A DNA stretch of 64,000 bases from Gaertneriomyces semiglobifer (GCA_025558075.1 JAHLKF010000027.1:203233-267232), one strand, 5' to 3'; positions 1 through 12,104 are shown, counted from the stretch's first letter. Made by a program: numbers and translations. Notes: generated from the letters alone by a model not told the origin.

Positions 1-2103
1 CACTAAATGGTATTCCGGCCTCCTTTTCAAGAAGAGCACTTAGTTCTTTGATCTTGCTGCCCTGCACCATGACTTCGCAAAGCTTTGCGCTAGATGCGGA
101 CTTGCCACCCGGTAGTGGTGTGACTACGGATAGACGAGAAATGAGATGTTGTCACGCAATCTTTATTGCTGATTCACACACTTACCAGAAGTGGAGCTGG
201 CACACTTGACTCTCAACATGGCTGCAAGCTCTTCAGCATCGATACCGTATCTCTCCATTCCACTTATTCGTGTCACAGTTTTCCGGCCCTGCCTCTGTTC
301 TACCACAACTTCCATTGGCTTGACTTTGCCTCTTAAAATTTCCTCTTGCTGTCCAGGAATCTTCATCTCATGATAGTAATCCATCCGTTCCGCCAATCTT
401 TTGATAATTTCATCCCGCGGCAAGAAATCAACGCTATTATATTCATCTTTCGACAAGACAGCGTCACATAAGATGGAATCGATTTTCACCAGACGTGGGT
501 TTTGAGGATTCGCCAATGACTCTCTCTTGGCGTAACCATTGACAAGTTCGTGGAGGTCGCAGTTACGGAAGAGACTGTCTTTGCCGCCGCCCATCTCTTG
601 AACCAAGCGTAACTGTTTCTCCTTCGCTCGGTACAGATCCGTGACCGACACAACGTCACCTTTCTTCTCGCCTTTGTTGGACGCCGATGGCCCAGTAGAG
701 TTGTCCGTGTGCTCCGCTTTAGGCTTCTCATCTCCCGCAACTTTCTTCGGTGGAACGAATCCAACAATTTGTGGATGAGAAAAGTTTACGCTTACTAGCG
801 TTAGTTCTCCGTTACGATCCTTGAGCTTCAACCACCCCCGCTTCTCCATCGCTTTCAGGAACTTGCCGACTTTCTTGTAGCTGGAATGCCTGACGTCAAG
901 GGCTGTTCCTCGTGGTCGACACGGCGTAATGTAGTTGGAAAAGAGCAAGCTGGATACCATTGGTAGCGACTTAGGATCCTCATAAACACGCGTTTTCAGT
1001 GCCGTTAAGAGAGACGTCTCTAGAAGCTCATCCATTTCAGCTGGTGTCAAGGTTGGCTCAGCTTCCTGTGTTGCAAGCACATCTGCCGGCAGAGACGCTT
1101 CTTCCAGGCCCGATATATTCAAGCTCTCAATACTTTGTAAGAGCTCTTGTGAATCTTCCACAATACTTTCAGCAGGTGTTGCAGCACCAGAAGGATCTGT
1201 TTCCACCTCAATCCAGGATCCACTCGCGTCCGATTCAGCAATTTCCGCATAATCCGCCTCCGCAGGCGGGTCTGACTTGTCCCCCAACGCCCACAGTGTA
1301 TCTCCGTAGGTATGTGCCACCCTAATGCCTTTGCCTCGCATCTCGCTTGATTGCAGATTATCCTTGGATACCATGGCACTGCCGATAGCTAGCGGAAAGC
1401 TTGGTAGAGAAATTAGCCGAGTCACTCAGAGCTTTGAGTTAGGCAAAGAGGATGGCTTACGGATTTCCTCTGACAATGACACCCATAATCTCCCCATATT
1501 TGAAGTCGGGGAAGCCTCCTTGGGGTGTAATCACTCCCGGTAACATCAAATCAGCGCCGTCAAACAATTTCTGCATAACTGGTCCATGTGTTATGAGCGT
1601 AGAAACCATATCAGGCACTTTCCACAGAGCATAAACTGCAGTGACAGATGCATCAGGGTTAATCATTATCCATGAATTTAGGGTAACAGCATGCAACTCG
1701 CAAATTCCTCTCGACTGGCAGTACATGCCCGACCGTTCTTTGCTATGGAAAGAACCGGTACATGCACGTCGCCATCTCGCTTGTTATCCCATCTATTGCT
1801 CATTGCTATGCTGTGTTGCGTTGCGAATACCAACCTACCAGTAGGCCATAGTCGAGAATCTAAGTCTCTCCAAAAGAGTGGTTGCCCATCCACCAAGTAC
1901 AAAATGCCCTGTTCGCCTCCATGCGCCACAAATTTCGCTGTTGCCACCTCTCCACCGGCATCTTTGCTCTCCTTCACTGGAATGAGATCTGCCGCCCTAG
2001 AGCCTACATGTGGAAACGATGCTTGCAAATCCGCGCGCAACTTGCGTCTGTCAGACGATCGAAGTGGCGACTGGGACTTGACGTGGGGAGGCTTTCGGAA
2101 CAT
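1..2103 (-). CDS. TMA64: eIF2D / TMA64 (ligatin) translation factor, 3' end cut by window
   Basis: eIF2D delivers tRNA to the 40S P site independently of GTP and helps recycle post-termination 40S subunits. Exons read as 2103..1839, 1637..1461, 1399..186 and 123..1, all in phase. The start MFRKPPHVKSQ is typical of the family. The PUA-type N-terminal part shows VYALWKVPDM and GGADLMLPGV-like text (here DGADLMLPGV), followed by an acidic linker, a SWIB/winged-helix-like part (YITPCRPRGTALD, KKVGKFLKAMEKRGWL) and the C-terminal SUI1-like domain (VTPLPGGKS, VMVQGSKIKEL). The protein continues beyond base 1, so the last few dozen residues are missing from the window. Identification is by recognised family motifs; splice sites are inferred. 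Confidence 0.9.
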
Positions 2104-2393
2104 CTTCCTATCTCGCCCTCCTTCTCAATGCAGTTGTAGTTGATACGTTGGCGGCTTGCGGTCCCAGGTTTCCGCAAACTGTTCCTTGCTTCAAAAGTTC
2201 AGTTGTCAGTGGTCAAAGACTTGGCGATCAATGACTGTGCCGGGACTAGTTGCTACGCTTTTCCGCGCACGCCTCTACATATCCAGATTAGTTACGCAGC
2301 AAAGCACAGAGAGAGCGTAGCGGAGCTAGCGAAAGCACTCAGTGGCGTACTGGTTCAGAAGAGAATAAGTGGAACTGGGGAAAGGTCGCGCGG

Positions 2394-4646
2394 ATGGGTA
2401 AGCATACAGACAGGAAGGAGCGGGATGAGAAAGGTAGAGATCATAAGGACAAGAAACGGAAACGCAGAAAGGACAAGGACCAAGACGATAAGCGAACCAA
2501 GCGAAAACGGCACAGCAAGCCTGACGACGATTCGTCTGCTTCTGCTAGTGAAGAGGAGCAATGGGTTGAAAAACCGCACGCGGCCACGGAGGTAGGACCG
2601 CGAACCGTGCGAGAACGTTAGAGCGCCATCGGTAACAGAAGCGCCTCTCTTAGGAGACTATATCTTCGATTTCAACGGTAGCATCGACGGCACCTGCGGA
2701 GACATCACGCAACCCTGCAGCAACCCCCGGAGTGGCACGGGAGGATTGGATGCTCACTGGTGGAGACGACTTTGACTTCAGCGGTAACCGTGGTCAGCTA
2801 GTTGAACGTCGCAAGACAGAAGCGGAATTAAAGAGAGAAGCAGAAGAGAAAGCACGCTCAATCATTCGTTCCGAGCGGGAATTGAACCCGTTCTTTCAGA
2901 ATGACGGCGATGGACACCCGCCATCCACATCGACTAGTGAGCTTGAAACGCCCCGGAAGAAATACGAATACGGAGATGCAGGGTCTAGCTGGAGAATGAT
3001 GAAACTGCGTCGAGTTCTACAAATGGCTGAAGAAGAGGACCGGCCGGTGGAGGTGGTTGCCATTGAGCGATATGGTTCTCTGGAGGAATTTCGTGAAGCA
3101 CAAGCGGAGCGGGCATACCTGGATGAGCGCAAATCTACTGCTAAGAAAAAGGATGAGTTTGGTCGTGATATACCCTACCGGCCGTCAGCACGAAAGAGCG
3201 GCTCTTTCCATAAGCCGGGGGAAACGCCGTCAAGTGTACGGTCGAATTCTTCGCGTGCAACCACGCCCATGACTCCTCGGAATGAATCCCCTTCTGTTCG
3301 AGCAGCGGCAGGGCGGCTTTTGCCTACCATTTCCACCCCACCTGTAACGTCGCCGATGACGCCGGTACAACCTCTGCCGACCGTATCTACTGACGATTTA
3401 AATAAGCTTTACTCGAAAGTCTTGAAGGCGAAGCTGATGAACGCTGCGGATGCAGCGCACCTGGAAGCAGAGTACGAAAAGCAGAAAGCTATTCACGCAA
3501 CACAGTCGCAGTCGGATGGAGCATCTGCGAGCGTGTTGCTTAACCGTATCAATAGCCGTGGACGACTCCAGGATATCGGCTCGCCTATGGATAGTCCAAG
3601 TATTTCTCGTCAACCAAAGATTAAAACTGATCGAGATACGCATGACGCGAAGGGCAACCGCGTGCGATACTCTGCAGAGGATGATCAGCAAGAATTGCTT
3701 GATCTGGTGCTGCAGGAGAGAATGGCTGGATCCGATGATATGGACAAACAAATGGCAACCAGCATTGCCACCGATGCTACTTATGTGAACAATCTTGATT
3801 ACATGGACGATAATGTGGACCGGCTGTCCAAGCGCCGATCCACTACCGAGGACAAGAAGCGAAAGATTGCCATTGATGATTACCAACGTCATGAGCAAGC
3901 CCTTCGCAAGTGTCGTTTCTGCTTCAAGGACAACGATAAGCCCGCCTGTCCAGTGGTCGCCCTTGGCAATTTCTGTTACCTGGCCCTGCCGGAGACGGTG
4001 GATATGGTGCCGGGGCATTGTTTGATAGTACCGCTTGAACATGAACTCACCAGCTTGGAGTGCGATGATGACACTTGGACCGAAATACGCAATTTTCAAA
4101 AGTGTTTGATGAAGATGTTTATGGAAGAAAATAAAGGCGTGATATTCCTGGAGCAGGTAATTAACTTCAAGTGGCGAAGGCATACTGTTATTGAATGCAT
4201 TCCAGTTCCCATGGAGCACTGGGAGGATGCACCTGCGCTTTATAAAGAAGCCATTCTTGCGTCCGATGATGAATGGACTCAGCATCAAAAGGTCATCGAT
4301 ACTTCGAAGAACGGCATCCGACGTTCAATGGTGAAAAATCTGCCGTACTTCCACGTATGGTTTGATCCGAACCGCGGCATGGGACACGTTATTGAGAACC
4401 AAGAGCAGTGGCCAGAATGGTTTGGACGGGTAACGTACGATTGACGCTTTGCACGATTGATCGTGATCACTAATATCACCATTTGCTTTGCAGGAAGTAT
4501 TAGCGAGCGTACTCGACCTTCCGCCACATCTTTGGAGAAAACCGAAGCGAGCAGTAGTTAGTGCAAATGACGATCGCATGAAAACATTCCTAGCCAAGTG
4601 GAAACCGCATGATTGGACAGCAATGTTGACTGGGGGCGATTATTGA
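2394..4646 (+). CDS. CWF19: CWF19-like splicing-associated protein (CwfJ domains)
   Basis: Spliceosome-associated protein of the Cwf19/Drn1 family, related to the lariat debranching pathway. Three exons fit in phase: 2394..2591, 2654..4429, 4494..4646, giving about 708 residues. The N-terminus is Lys/Arg/Asp-rich (MGKHTDRKERDEKG), then the conserved REDWMLTGGDDFDF segment after a 62-nt intron. The C-terminal half carries the CwfJ module: CRFCFKDND, the HIT-like MVPGHCLIVPLEH, then the second CwfJ part with YFHVWFD and the final exon (DLPPHLWRKPKR). The ATG at 2394 is the first in frame and precedes the basic head expected for the family. A small upstream divergent gap (about 290 bp) separates it from eIF2D. 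Family assignment is firm. Confidence 0.9.
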
Positions 4647-5060
4647 CAAAACAATCCGTTCAGGAATCTTTCTTCCTCCTTCGGTCGTTTTATGAATCGA
4701 ACAACTTGGCATGTGTGATGTAGTTTAAGCCACAGATTCCCACTCTCAAGTTGAGATCGACGTGAGATAGGAGCCAGAACGTCCCTGCGGATGAGTGCAC
4801 CCGATCTCACACGCTTTTCACCTATATCACTCGCAAGCACTTTACGATCCATCCGAGCCAACAAAATTCCATTCATTGCGCTTGGCCTTAGTGCACTAAT
4901 GGCCCAAAGTTGAATTCAACCTCGTTGGGTCTCGCCGGTCGCACTGGTCTTGTAGCCACAGATGAACCCTGAATCATGCGCTTACTTTCAAAAATCCCAT
5001 GAGGTAAAACTTTGCTTGATCTTCCATACGCCCACCATACTGACGTAGGAATGCACAAAA
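4647..5060. other. convergent 3' region, no supported gene
   Basis: Gap between the 3' ends of the CWF19-like gene and the F-box gene. Minus-strand ORFs of 78 and 60 codons lie here (4640-4876, 4888-5070) but match no family I know and lack a convincing splice link, so they are not called. Confidence 0.5.
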
Positions 5061-5963
5061 TCACGCCCATGGATTGAAAATCTTCGATGAAGTTTTCAGT
5101 ATCCGATTCTCCCTCGCGTCCTCAGAATCATTCCGCTGTGCAGAAGCATGAGCACGCAAACCAAAAAACTGCTCAATATATAAACTTTTCTGCTGCGACT
5201 GTCGCAATCCGTAACGGTAGACGGATATCAGCGGCGCATAATCCACCTGCCATATATGTCCATTGGCATGCAACTCAATGGCATTCCAACCAGCCATGCC
5301 ATTCTCCTGATGTACCACTTTAATATCCATCGTCGCTTTTCCTGGCTCTTGGACCTCACACTGGTCCTCCCATGTAAGGAAAAATACCCTGTAACGCTTG
5401 TCGACCCAATGCAAAATCTTCTGCGCTGCGACGTTGGAGCAGAGAGGACAAAGCTTGCGATGTTCCGGGCCAACTAGCAGTGCAGATGTACTACTTCCGC
5501 TGCCATCGGTAGTGATGGGACTAGAGGTGCATTCTCGCGGCGGGCCAAGCGAACGATGTACCGTTTTCACGTAGCCAGATGGAAAGATAACATAAAGGTG
5601 TAAGGTGGAAGTATCTGGCGTCCGGTGGTGCACGAAATAAGTCACGGGTGCGAGCCGTTTGTCGTTTGTTGCAAACTCTGCAGGGTTATCCGCCACTCCG
5701 TATTCAAAACCATCCAAACCGCCAACAACTAAGGGCTGTGACACCTCAACTCGCACGCTTTCTGCATCTTGTTCAAGAAATTGCTTTCCGAATAACGGTG
5801 ACTTGACGGCTTTACGCAGTGCTCGGCTGGTATGGGCCAGCGCAAGGATATCATAGAGCGATAAACCCCTTGCAATTTCATGGAGTAACTCGTTCGGCAA
5901 GGAGCTCAAGGTTGTTCTTAAACGTTGACCCTGCCTTTTCCTTTGCAATTCCTTTGACTCCAT
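5061..5963 (-). CDS. F-box protein, uncharacterised
   Basis: Single-exon ORF of 300 codons with ATG at 5963. Residues about 20-60 form an F-box (LSSLPNELLHEIARGL, then LYDILALAHTSRALRKAV), the docking site for Skp1 in SCF ubiquitin ligases. The remainder has no repeats (no LRR, WD40 or Kelch) and holds a CPLC pair in a stretch rich in Ser and His; I do not recognise a substrate domain. It is probably an adaptor for an SCF E3, but the target cannot be read from the sequence. Its start faces VPS20 across about 290 bp. The F-box call is from the motif; the rest is hypothetical. Confidence 0.75.
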   Translation of the reverse strand: MESKELQRKRQGQRLRTTLSSLPNELLHEIARGLSLYDILALAHTSRALRKAVKSPLFGKQFLEQDAESVRVEVSQPLVVGGLDGFEYGVADNPAEFATNDKRLAPVTYFVHHRTPDTSTLHLYVIFPSGYVKTVHRSLGPPRECTSSPITTDGSGSSTSALLVGPEHRKLCPLCSNVAAQKILHWVDKRYRVFFLTWEDQCEVQEPGKATMDIKVVHQENGMAGWNAIELHANGHIWQVDYAPLISVYRYGLRQSQQKSLYIEQFFGLRAHASAQRNDSEDARENRILKTSSKIFNPWA

Positions 5964-6253
5964 TGGTACGGCGATGAGCAGTGATGTTCCTGTTGGGTGA
6001 GAGTTGAGATGCTGTTCGTCGGCCCATTCTTCGAAATCACCCGCGACGAATAGTTATCAATCACTAAACCTATCGACCGTCATCGATAACGGCGCTTTGG
6101 CACGTCGCGTTGTTCGCCGTTCGTTGCAGAAGTCTTTACGAAACATAGCATTGAGGTGGAGACTTTTGCACTCGCGGTATCGCATTTAGGCCGAGCATTG
6201 CTTTCAGTGCCCGTGTAAGGACAGCTGTTGCTCAACTCTGGTGCGTTGGAAAC

Positions 6254-7153
6254 ATGGGCAACCTACTCGCGCCGTCCCGGAAGCGACCGAAGGTGACTTC
6301 CAAGGACAAAGCTATCTTGGACTTGAAGGTGCAGCGAGACAAACTGAAACAGTATCAGAAAAAGGTGAGCTTGTTTATTTATGGTCAGAAGCACTCGCCA
6401 CAGTTCGGGGTGCGCATGCGCGGCGTAGTCACAAGCTCATCGTTGCATACTTGTAGCTGGAAGCTGTCATGAACCGGGAGATAGAGATAGCAAAGCATCA
6501 TCTTCGTAGCGGTGACCATGGGCGTGCTTTGCTCGCGCTCAAGAAAAAGAAGTACCAAGAACACTTGTTGATGGAGACCGATAAGCAATTACTAAACCTT
6601 GAGCAACTGGTATGTTTTGCATGAGTGCTGACCCTCACAAACGGTATCTCATTCATCGGTGGTAGACTGGCCAAATAGAGTTTGCCCTGGTAGAAAAGGA
6701 TATATTCCAAGGGTTAGCAAATGGCAACGCTGTGCTCAAGCAAATACACGAAGAGATGTCGCTAGAGGCAGTGGAGAAACTCATGGATGATACGGCAGAC
6801 GCAATAGCATACCAAGCCGAAATTGACAACCTCATTAGTGGAAACATCTCCACGGATGATGAGGAGGAGCTGATGCGACAGCTGGATGAATGGGAGGCCG
6901 AGGAAGCGCAAGCGGTTTGTGTCGCGTTGTGGCTGTCAACATGCCAAGATACAATGACTAATTCCTTTCACAGGCTGTGGAAGCTTTACCCCAAGTACCG
7001 GAATCAGGGGAACTGCATGATCAGGATGCAGTTACTGAGGCAAGCCCAGAATTTCCCACTGTTCCGATGACAAACATGCCAGACACCGAAGAGGGTGCAG
7101 TGCAAGCCACGCCACAAAAAGCACCAGCAAGAGAGGAGCCACTTCCGGCATAG
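6254..7153 (+). CDS. VPS20: ESCRT-III subunit VPS20 / CHMP6
   Basis: VPS20 nucleates ESCRT-III filaments on endosomes after binding ESCRT-II and starts cargo sorting into multivesicular bodies. Exons 6254..6364, 6457..6609, 6666..6914 and 6974..7153 fit phase and give about 230 residues. The start is MGNLL, with Gly2 available for N-myristoylation as in CHMP6. Next come the basic helix (KDKAILDLKVQRDKLKQYQ), the ALLALKKKKYQE segment typical of Snf7-family core domains, helix 3 (TGQIEFALVEKDIFQGL), and an acidic C-terminus (DDEEELMRQLDEWE) resembling a MIM. The tail is Pro/Glu-rich. Introns are 55-92 nt. Length is in the family range. Confidence 0.92.
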
Positions 7154-7546
7154 TATTTGGAGGGTCCCTTACGGACTCTAAAGTTCACTTTTTAGAGATT
7201 TCCGGCAGTTCTGCAGTGCGCGGATCTTGGGTCTTCAGACTCTCAAAAACGTTGCAACAGTGTGTTGGTTGAGTGAGCCACGCCTTGCGTGTGCAATGTA
7301 GCTTCAGTTTGAAACCTGGTGCAAGATAGCTCGGCAAGACGGTGATAAGGTGAACTATGCCACTGGAACCACACGACGAGGTAACATCAAGGGAACCAAA
7401 GCTGTCTATTGATCAGTATTTTGATCCATTGTATGTATGGCCCGGGAGATGGAATGCAGATATTTCCCATGTGTACAAGCAGTACACTTTGATCATTAAG
7501 GAGTGGTATAAAGATTCTAGAGTGCGTTGCATATATTGCATGAAAA
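7154..7546. other. convergent 3' intergenic region
   Basis: Between the ends of VPS20 and UTP11. An ATG-led plus-strand ORF begins at 7357 but runs into the UTP11 coding region on the other strand and has no recognisable domain; not called. Confidence 0.4.
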
Positions 7547-8434
7547 CTATCGCTTTCTCTGGGCTTTCCATTTGTATATCGGCAACCCCCTTGAATCCTC
7601 TCCTACCTTTTTTCTCGGTCCCTTGCCCATTAGATTTTTCTGAAGATCCATTTCCTGTTGAGTTTTCCGAAGCTGGTCATCCCTGTCCATTCTTGATGCC
7701 AGCTCGCGGTAGCTTTGTTCTCTCTTTTTCAACAGCTTGTACTGGGTTTTGAAATCAGGAAGAACGGCTGCGGCAGTGTCTGATTCAAGCATGGATTTTG
7801 TCGGTCGATTGTATGTTCTGCTTAGCAGCTCCTCTGGTGTGTTAAAGTGTTGCGACGGGTCAAAGCTTTTAACTGCGAGAAGGAAACTGATTGGTCCCAG
7901 TGATTTACGATGAAGTGATGACAGCAAGCTCCAAAACTGACCTTCATCTTCGTCATCCACAAAGACGGTGTGCTTTACCCTCCTGGAAGTACTGCTCCCT
8001 GCTACTCCATCGCCAAGCTCCGCGTCCATTTCATCCACTTCATCCTCGTCGTCTTCTTCCTCCAGTAGATGTAACCCCTTCTTCAACTTATCTATCTTCG
8101 CGCGATTCACACCACCCAAATATCTAACGTAACCCTGATCTTGTGTCTTCAGTAGCTTCAAAACCTCAGCATCAAATTTCTCGCTTCTCTCCTTAGTAAT
8201 GACATGGACGCCTTTCTTCGTTTTACTATTGATCATGCCAAAGTAGAACTCATCCGGATTGCGAGCCGTGGCCTTTTGGCGCAGCGTTTTGAGATAATCC
8301 TGCTTCTTGTGATAATCTTTTGCACGGAGAACATAGTCCTTGTGCTTTTCGAGTATGCCTTTATGTGACCGGGACTGCAGTTGGCCACGTTCCTTGTGGT
8401 TGCGCCGTTGAACGGCATTGCGCAGAGACGACAT
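7547..8434 (-). CDS. UTP11: U3 snoRNP / SSU processome protein UTP11
   Basis: UTP11 is a component of the small-subunit processome that processes 18S pre-rRNA in the nucleolus. ATG at 8434 gives MSSLRNAVQRRNHKERGQ, the conserved family start. Further motifs: LEKHKDYVLRAKDYHKKQ, NPDEFYFGMINSKTKKGVH, DQGYVRYLGGVNRAKIDKL and a basic end YKWKAQRKR. An acidic stretch separates the two halves. Bases 7941..7873 form a 69-nt intron (GTCAGT...CTCGCAG) that is a multiple of three and has no stop, so an unspliced reading also stays open. Removing it gives VDDEDEVKSFDPSQHF, which matches the family better. Spliced length is 272 residues. It starts 290 bp from CDC27 on the opposite strand. Confidence 0.92.
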   Translation of the reverse strand: MSSLRNAVQRRNHKERGQLQSRSHKGILEKHKDYVLRAKDYHKKQDYLKTLRQKATARNPDEFYFGMINSKTKKGVHVITKERSEKFDAEVLKLLKTQDQGYVRYLGGVNRAKIDKLKKGLHLLEEEDDEDEVDEMDAELGDGVAGSSTSRRVKHTVFVDDEDEGQFWSLLSSLHRKSLGPISFLLAVKSFDPSQHFNTPEELLSRTYNRPTKSMLESDTAAAVLPDFKTQYKLLKKREQSYRELASRMDRDDQLRKTQQEMDLQKNLMGKGPRKKVGEDSRGLPIYKWKAQRKR

Positions 8435-8724
8435 CTTTCACTTGTACTCGGCCGCTTCAAATCAATGTCCCAAAAATGTGAGTTCGCTGTTCGTCCAATG
8501 CAAATAATATGTCGATGTTTTCTGCGAAAAGTTCAAGGGAAAAACAAATTCGGGTTGTTAAGTTGCGTTATCAATACGCCAAAGTGCAAACCTCGTCGTC
8601 GTGTTCATTTTGGCAGCAATTATTATTTGAATAATTGTCAGCGAGCAGTGCATCGGTGGTCGAGCATACAGGAATCAGGAAGGCGCTGTACGGGCGACGA
8701 GTGACGAGCAATTAGAAGGGAGCA

Positions 8725-10802
8725 ATGATCTATAGCGACCCCACGTTGCGGATCTACACGGCTCAAATACTTTCTTCTCTCCGACATCACAACTGTCATG
8801 ATGCCTTATTTCTCGCAGATCGTCTCGTATCCCTCTATCCGGATACGATACTGGCCCGGTATCTCCAAGCCAAATGTTATTACTGCGCCGGGAGACCGCA
8901 TATTGTCTATCGAATATTGCAGGACCTCAGCTGCGACGAATCACCGCAAGCTGCATTCCTACTAGCGAAATCCGCCTTTGACATTGGAGAGCTTGGGGAC
9001 GCAGAGCGAGCATTGCGTGGGCTTGTGACGTATTTAGCAAATAACGACACCGTTACCGACGAATCAGATCTTCCGAAATTGGCAGAGGTTTTGAGTTTGT
9101 TGGGCATCATCCTACAGTGAGTCGTTTTACTGCCTCAGCTTGTCTAACTGACACTGAACGAGCCTGTACAGGCAAGCAGGAAAAGTTGCAGAAGCTGTAG
9201 ATGCATATCGAAAAGCGCTGCAACTGGACTCCTTGTTGTGGAGCGCATATCAAGGCCTATGTGAGCTTGGAGAAGCCCCGCAACCAGACGAGGTTTTTCA
9301 GCCTACTCCCGCATTGGAAGATATCATTCAAAGCCAAACTTCGACAAAAACAAAAGTGGAACCGCCGAATACCCGCAGCAAGAAGCGTTTCAGGAGTACG
9401 ACGGGGAAAGGGACCACAGAGAACGGTACGCTCAGCCAGGACGCCTTGATTGAAAGTGCCGAAGGTATCTTGCAGGATCTGCAGAGTTTTGGAGCAGCGG
9501 TTCGAGCGTTGTACAAGTACGAGACCGATGCCGCCCTTCAAGCCGTAGCAGAAATGGACGAGCTCCATATCCGATCAAGCTTCGCGTTGATACTTACGGC
9601 CAAGGCATATTATGAAGTTGCCAAATACCCAGAGGCTGCCAGATATTTTCAAGAAGTCAGGTTAGTGACACGTATTTTTGGCAAGAAGAGTTGAATCTTA
9701 CGCCTTGTCGTTCTGAAAGGGATTTGGAACCATGGCGCGTGGAAGGATTGGATCTATACGGTAGCTGTCTGTGGCATATGAAAAAGGAGATGGAGCTAGC
9801 GTGCCTCGCCAAAGAAATGGAAGCAAATGATAGGTTGGCTCCACAAACATGGTGTGTTGTGGGGAACCTCTACAGGTACTTAGGCGTCTCTATTCTGATC
9901 TTTGTTAACTTCTAACTCGAGGTCAGTTTACGGCAGGAACATGAGCTGGCTGTTAAATGTTTCTCTCGCGCTATTCAACTGGATCCTACGTATGCTTATG
10001 CTTACACGCTCATCGGTTTTGAGTATAAGATGAAGGAAGATTTGGAGAAAGCAATATCTTATTTCCAAAAGAGTGTCCGGATCTGTCCACGACCATTCAA
10101 TGCGTGGTGAGTAGAGTTGGGCCGACAATTCCCTGATACTGGAACTGACTGCCTATTAAGGTTCGGTCTGGGGGAAGTGTATTACCAGCAGGAGAACTAC
10201 AAGATGTCGCGCTTTCATTACGAAAAAGCCGTATCCATTAATGGCAACAATCCCATAGTCCACTTTCACTTGGGCACCATCCTGCAGAAGTTCGCCGCAC
10301 CCGACTCATTGGATCACTTTAAGAAAGCTGTAGAGCTGGATCCAAAAAATTCCTTGTATAGGTTCCGGTTGGCTTATGCCCTTGCTTCACAGGGCGATTG
10401 CGAGGGTGCGCTAGAGCACTTGTCAGAGTTAGAGACCGCGACACAGATTGAAAGCAATGTGTATCTTCTGATGGGTCGTTGCTTGATGAGCCTTGGGAAA
10501 AAACGCGAAGCTCTGATGTCATACACAAAAGCTCGAGATTGGCGAGGCGGCCGATGCGATCTGATCAACGAGGCAGTAGAAAGCGTATATTCAGAGAACG
10601 ACATTGGTGGTAAGCGTTGCACGCAAGCGTTTCGAGGTCCACGGAGCTCAACCAATATATTGATTAGCTACAAACCTCGCCGACATGTTCAGGCATCTCG
10701 ACTGAACAACAACCGCAACTACAAAGGGCAACTGTCGCAATTGAACCAAGTTATGCCGCAAAGGTGTTGTATTGGCATAGCGAAGTATGCATCTATGGAT
10801 AG
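8725..10802 (+). CDS. CDC27: anaphase-promoting complex subunit CDC27 / APC3 (TPR)
   Basis: APC3 is a TPR scaffold of the anaphase-promoting complex ubiquitin ligase and helps bind co-activators. Six exons fit phase: 8725..9116, 9172..9660, 9720..9875, 9927..10106, 10161..10609 and 10693..10802 (about 591 residues). The N-terminal TPR block (ALFLADRLVSLYPDT, YLQAKCYYCAGR) is followed by a short unstructured linker. The C-terminal TPR array contains the diagnostic EPWRVEGLDLYGSCLWH, CVVGNLYR, QLDPTYAYAYTLIGFEY and FGLGEVYYQQENYKMS. Two introns are only 51 and 54 nt. The last exon (acidic/aromatic tail ending YG) is chosen by phase and is the least certain part. Somewhat shorter than animal CDC27 because the linker is short. 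Confidence 0.92.
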
Positions 10803-10905
10803 AATGAGCCAGATCATAGCAGTCAATTCTAAATTAATTAAGAGCCCATCAAATGGACTGCATGCTTATCCTCGCGATAAGATATGCAGATCCTCCCCCT
10901 GCAGT

Positions 10906-11976
10906 TCATAGACGCCCAGCGATGAACGCTTGTACTGAAGCGAGGCCATCTTCCTCCGATTGTTTGGACTTCAGGCTGCAAGATTTAAATCTCACCCCGT
11001 TGGGTAGTTGTTCAAATTTGAATGGTTTGCCTTCGTCGCCTAGAAATTCCTCCTCCTTGTCCTCGTCCTGGTTTTGTACCTCAGCAGTTCTGGTAACGCG
11101 GAGGCGGTCGCTGCGTCAACAGTGTTAGCGCTTTCACACACGAAGCATAGCGCGGAATGTGCTCACATCTCTTCCTCTAATAGGGCTTTGATTCGGTCCT
11201 CTTTCAGGGCCAGCAATACGTCGCATTTATTGCACAGTATTAGCAAAGGTATCTCATTCCTTTGTGTGTATCTGTTCGCGAGGATATCGTACAAGTACTC
11301 CGCGGCCTGCCGCACTTGCCGGGCGATGGTAGTGCTATCAACGATGAACACTACACCAGCGGCGGAAGCGATGTACTCTGCATATTTGAAACGCAGCTTC
11401 TCATGACCTGGAAGATCAACAATATGGGCAGCACGGGGTTTGGATTTCCGCTAGAGTCATAGCAAGGGAATAAGTGCTTCGTCATCAGCGTAAACCAGCA
11501 ACTGTCGGAACCTTCTGTGACGGACTGCGAGGAATGCTCGCCGTATTTTCCTGTAGCGATGTATGCGTCTCTACGACTTGCCCATAGCGCAACTACGGAG
11601 ATCCGGGTTGTAAGTATCAAGAACGTGGCAGCTGGTAGAAACGACTAGCACACGGACCTGCAGGTACAGCACAGTTTTTCCCGACCCCGACAATCCCGCA
11701 AGCAAATACGTATTTCTCTTCGGACGCCGCTGCTGTCTCCACAAATATATAAGTCCTAACAGTCGGCTTCAATTAGAGAAAATGACGAGAAAGGTAATGA
11801 TAAACCATATCCCATTACTCACCAAAAACGGTCAATGCTAGCAGAATGACCGCCACGGCCAGCCGCGAGCGCTCTCCGTCAAAGTCATAGGTAAGCAAAA
11901 ATGGCGGCAGCAAGCCTGCCAGTGGCATTGTCGTTGCCTTGTCCATCGTCGTCGTCGTCGTCCTTTTACCACCCAT
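10906..11976 (-). CDS. SRP102: signal recognition particle receptor subunit beta
   Basis: SRPRB is a membrane-anchored small GTPase that holds the SRP receptor on the ER and regulates targeting. Exons 11976..11823, 11755..11658, 11592..11512, 11450..11167 and 11110..10906 fit phase (about 273 residues). A membrane segment (LAVAVILLALTVFGLIYLW) is followed by the P-loop GLSGSGKT, switch region THTSLQEN, G3 DLPGHEKLR, G4 CNKCD and the C-terminal RLRVTRTAE and FKFEQLPNGV. The donor at 11511 (GTTCCG) is weak and an alternative in-phase donor lies 6 nt further on. A Thr-rich stretch follows the start codon, and a second in-frame ATG lies downstream. Convergent with CDC27 (103-bp gap). Confidence 0.9.
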
Positions 11977-12104
11977 GTCGTCCTTATATGTTCCAACTCG
12001 ACCGGAATCTGATTCCCGCCGGTCACGTGATGCGCGGGTCGCTAACAAGTAATAACTGCGAACGCCCGTAACAGTTAAACCCGGGCTTTGGCAGAATGCG
12101 TTAT

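Noticed and set aside
3398..4288. Minus-strand open frame of 296 codons
   Set aside because: Lies wholly opposite the CWF19-like coding region, which carries unmistakable CwfJ motifs.
4640..5070. Two adjacent minus-strand ORFs of 78 and 60 codons
   Set aside because: No recognised motif, no splice link to the F-box gene, and they sit in the convergent 3' region of two solid genes.
7357..7752. Plus-strand ORF of 131 codons with ATG
   Set aside because: Its second half is antisense to the UTP11 3' coding region and its head shows no domain.
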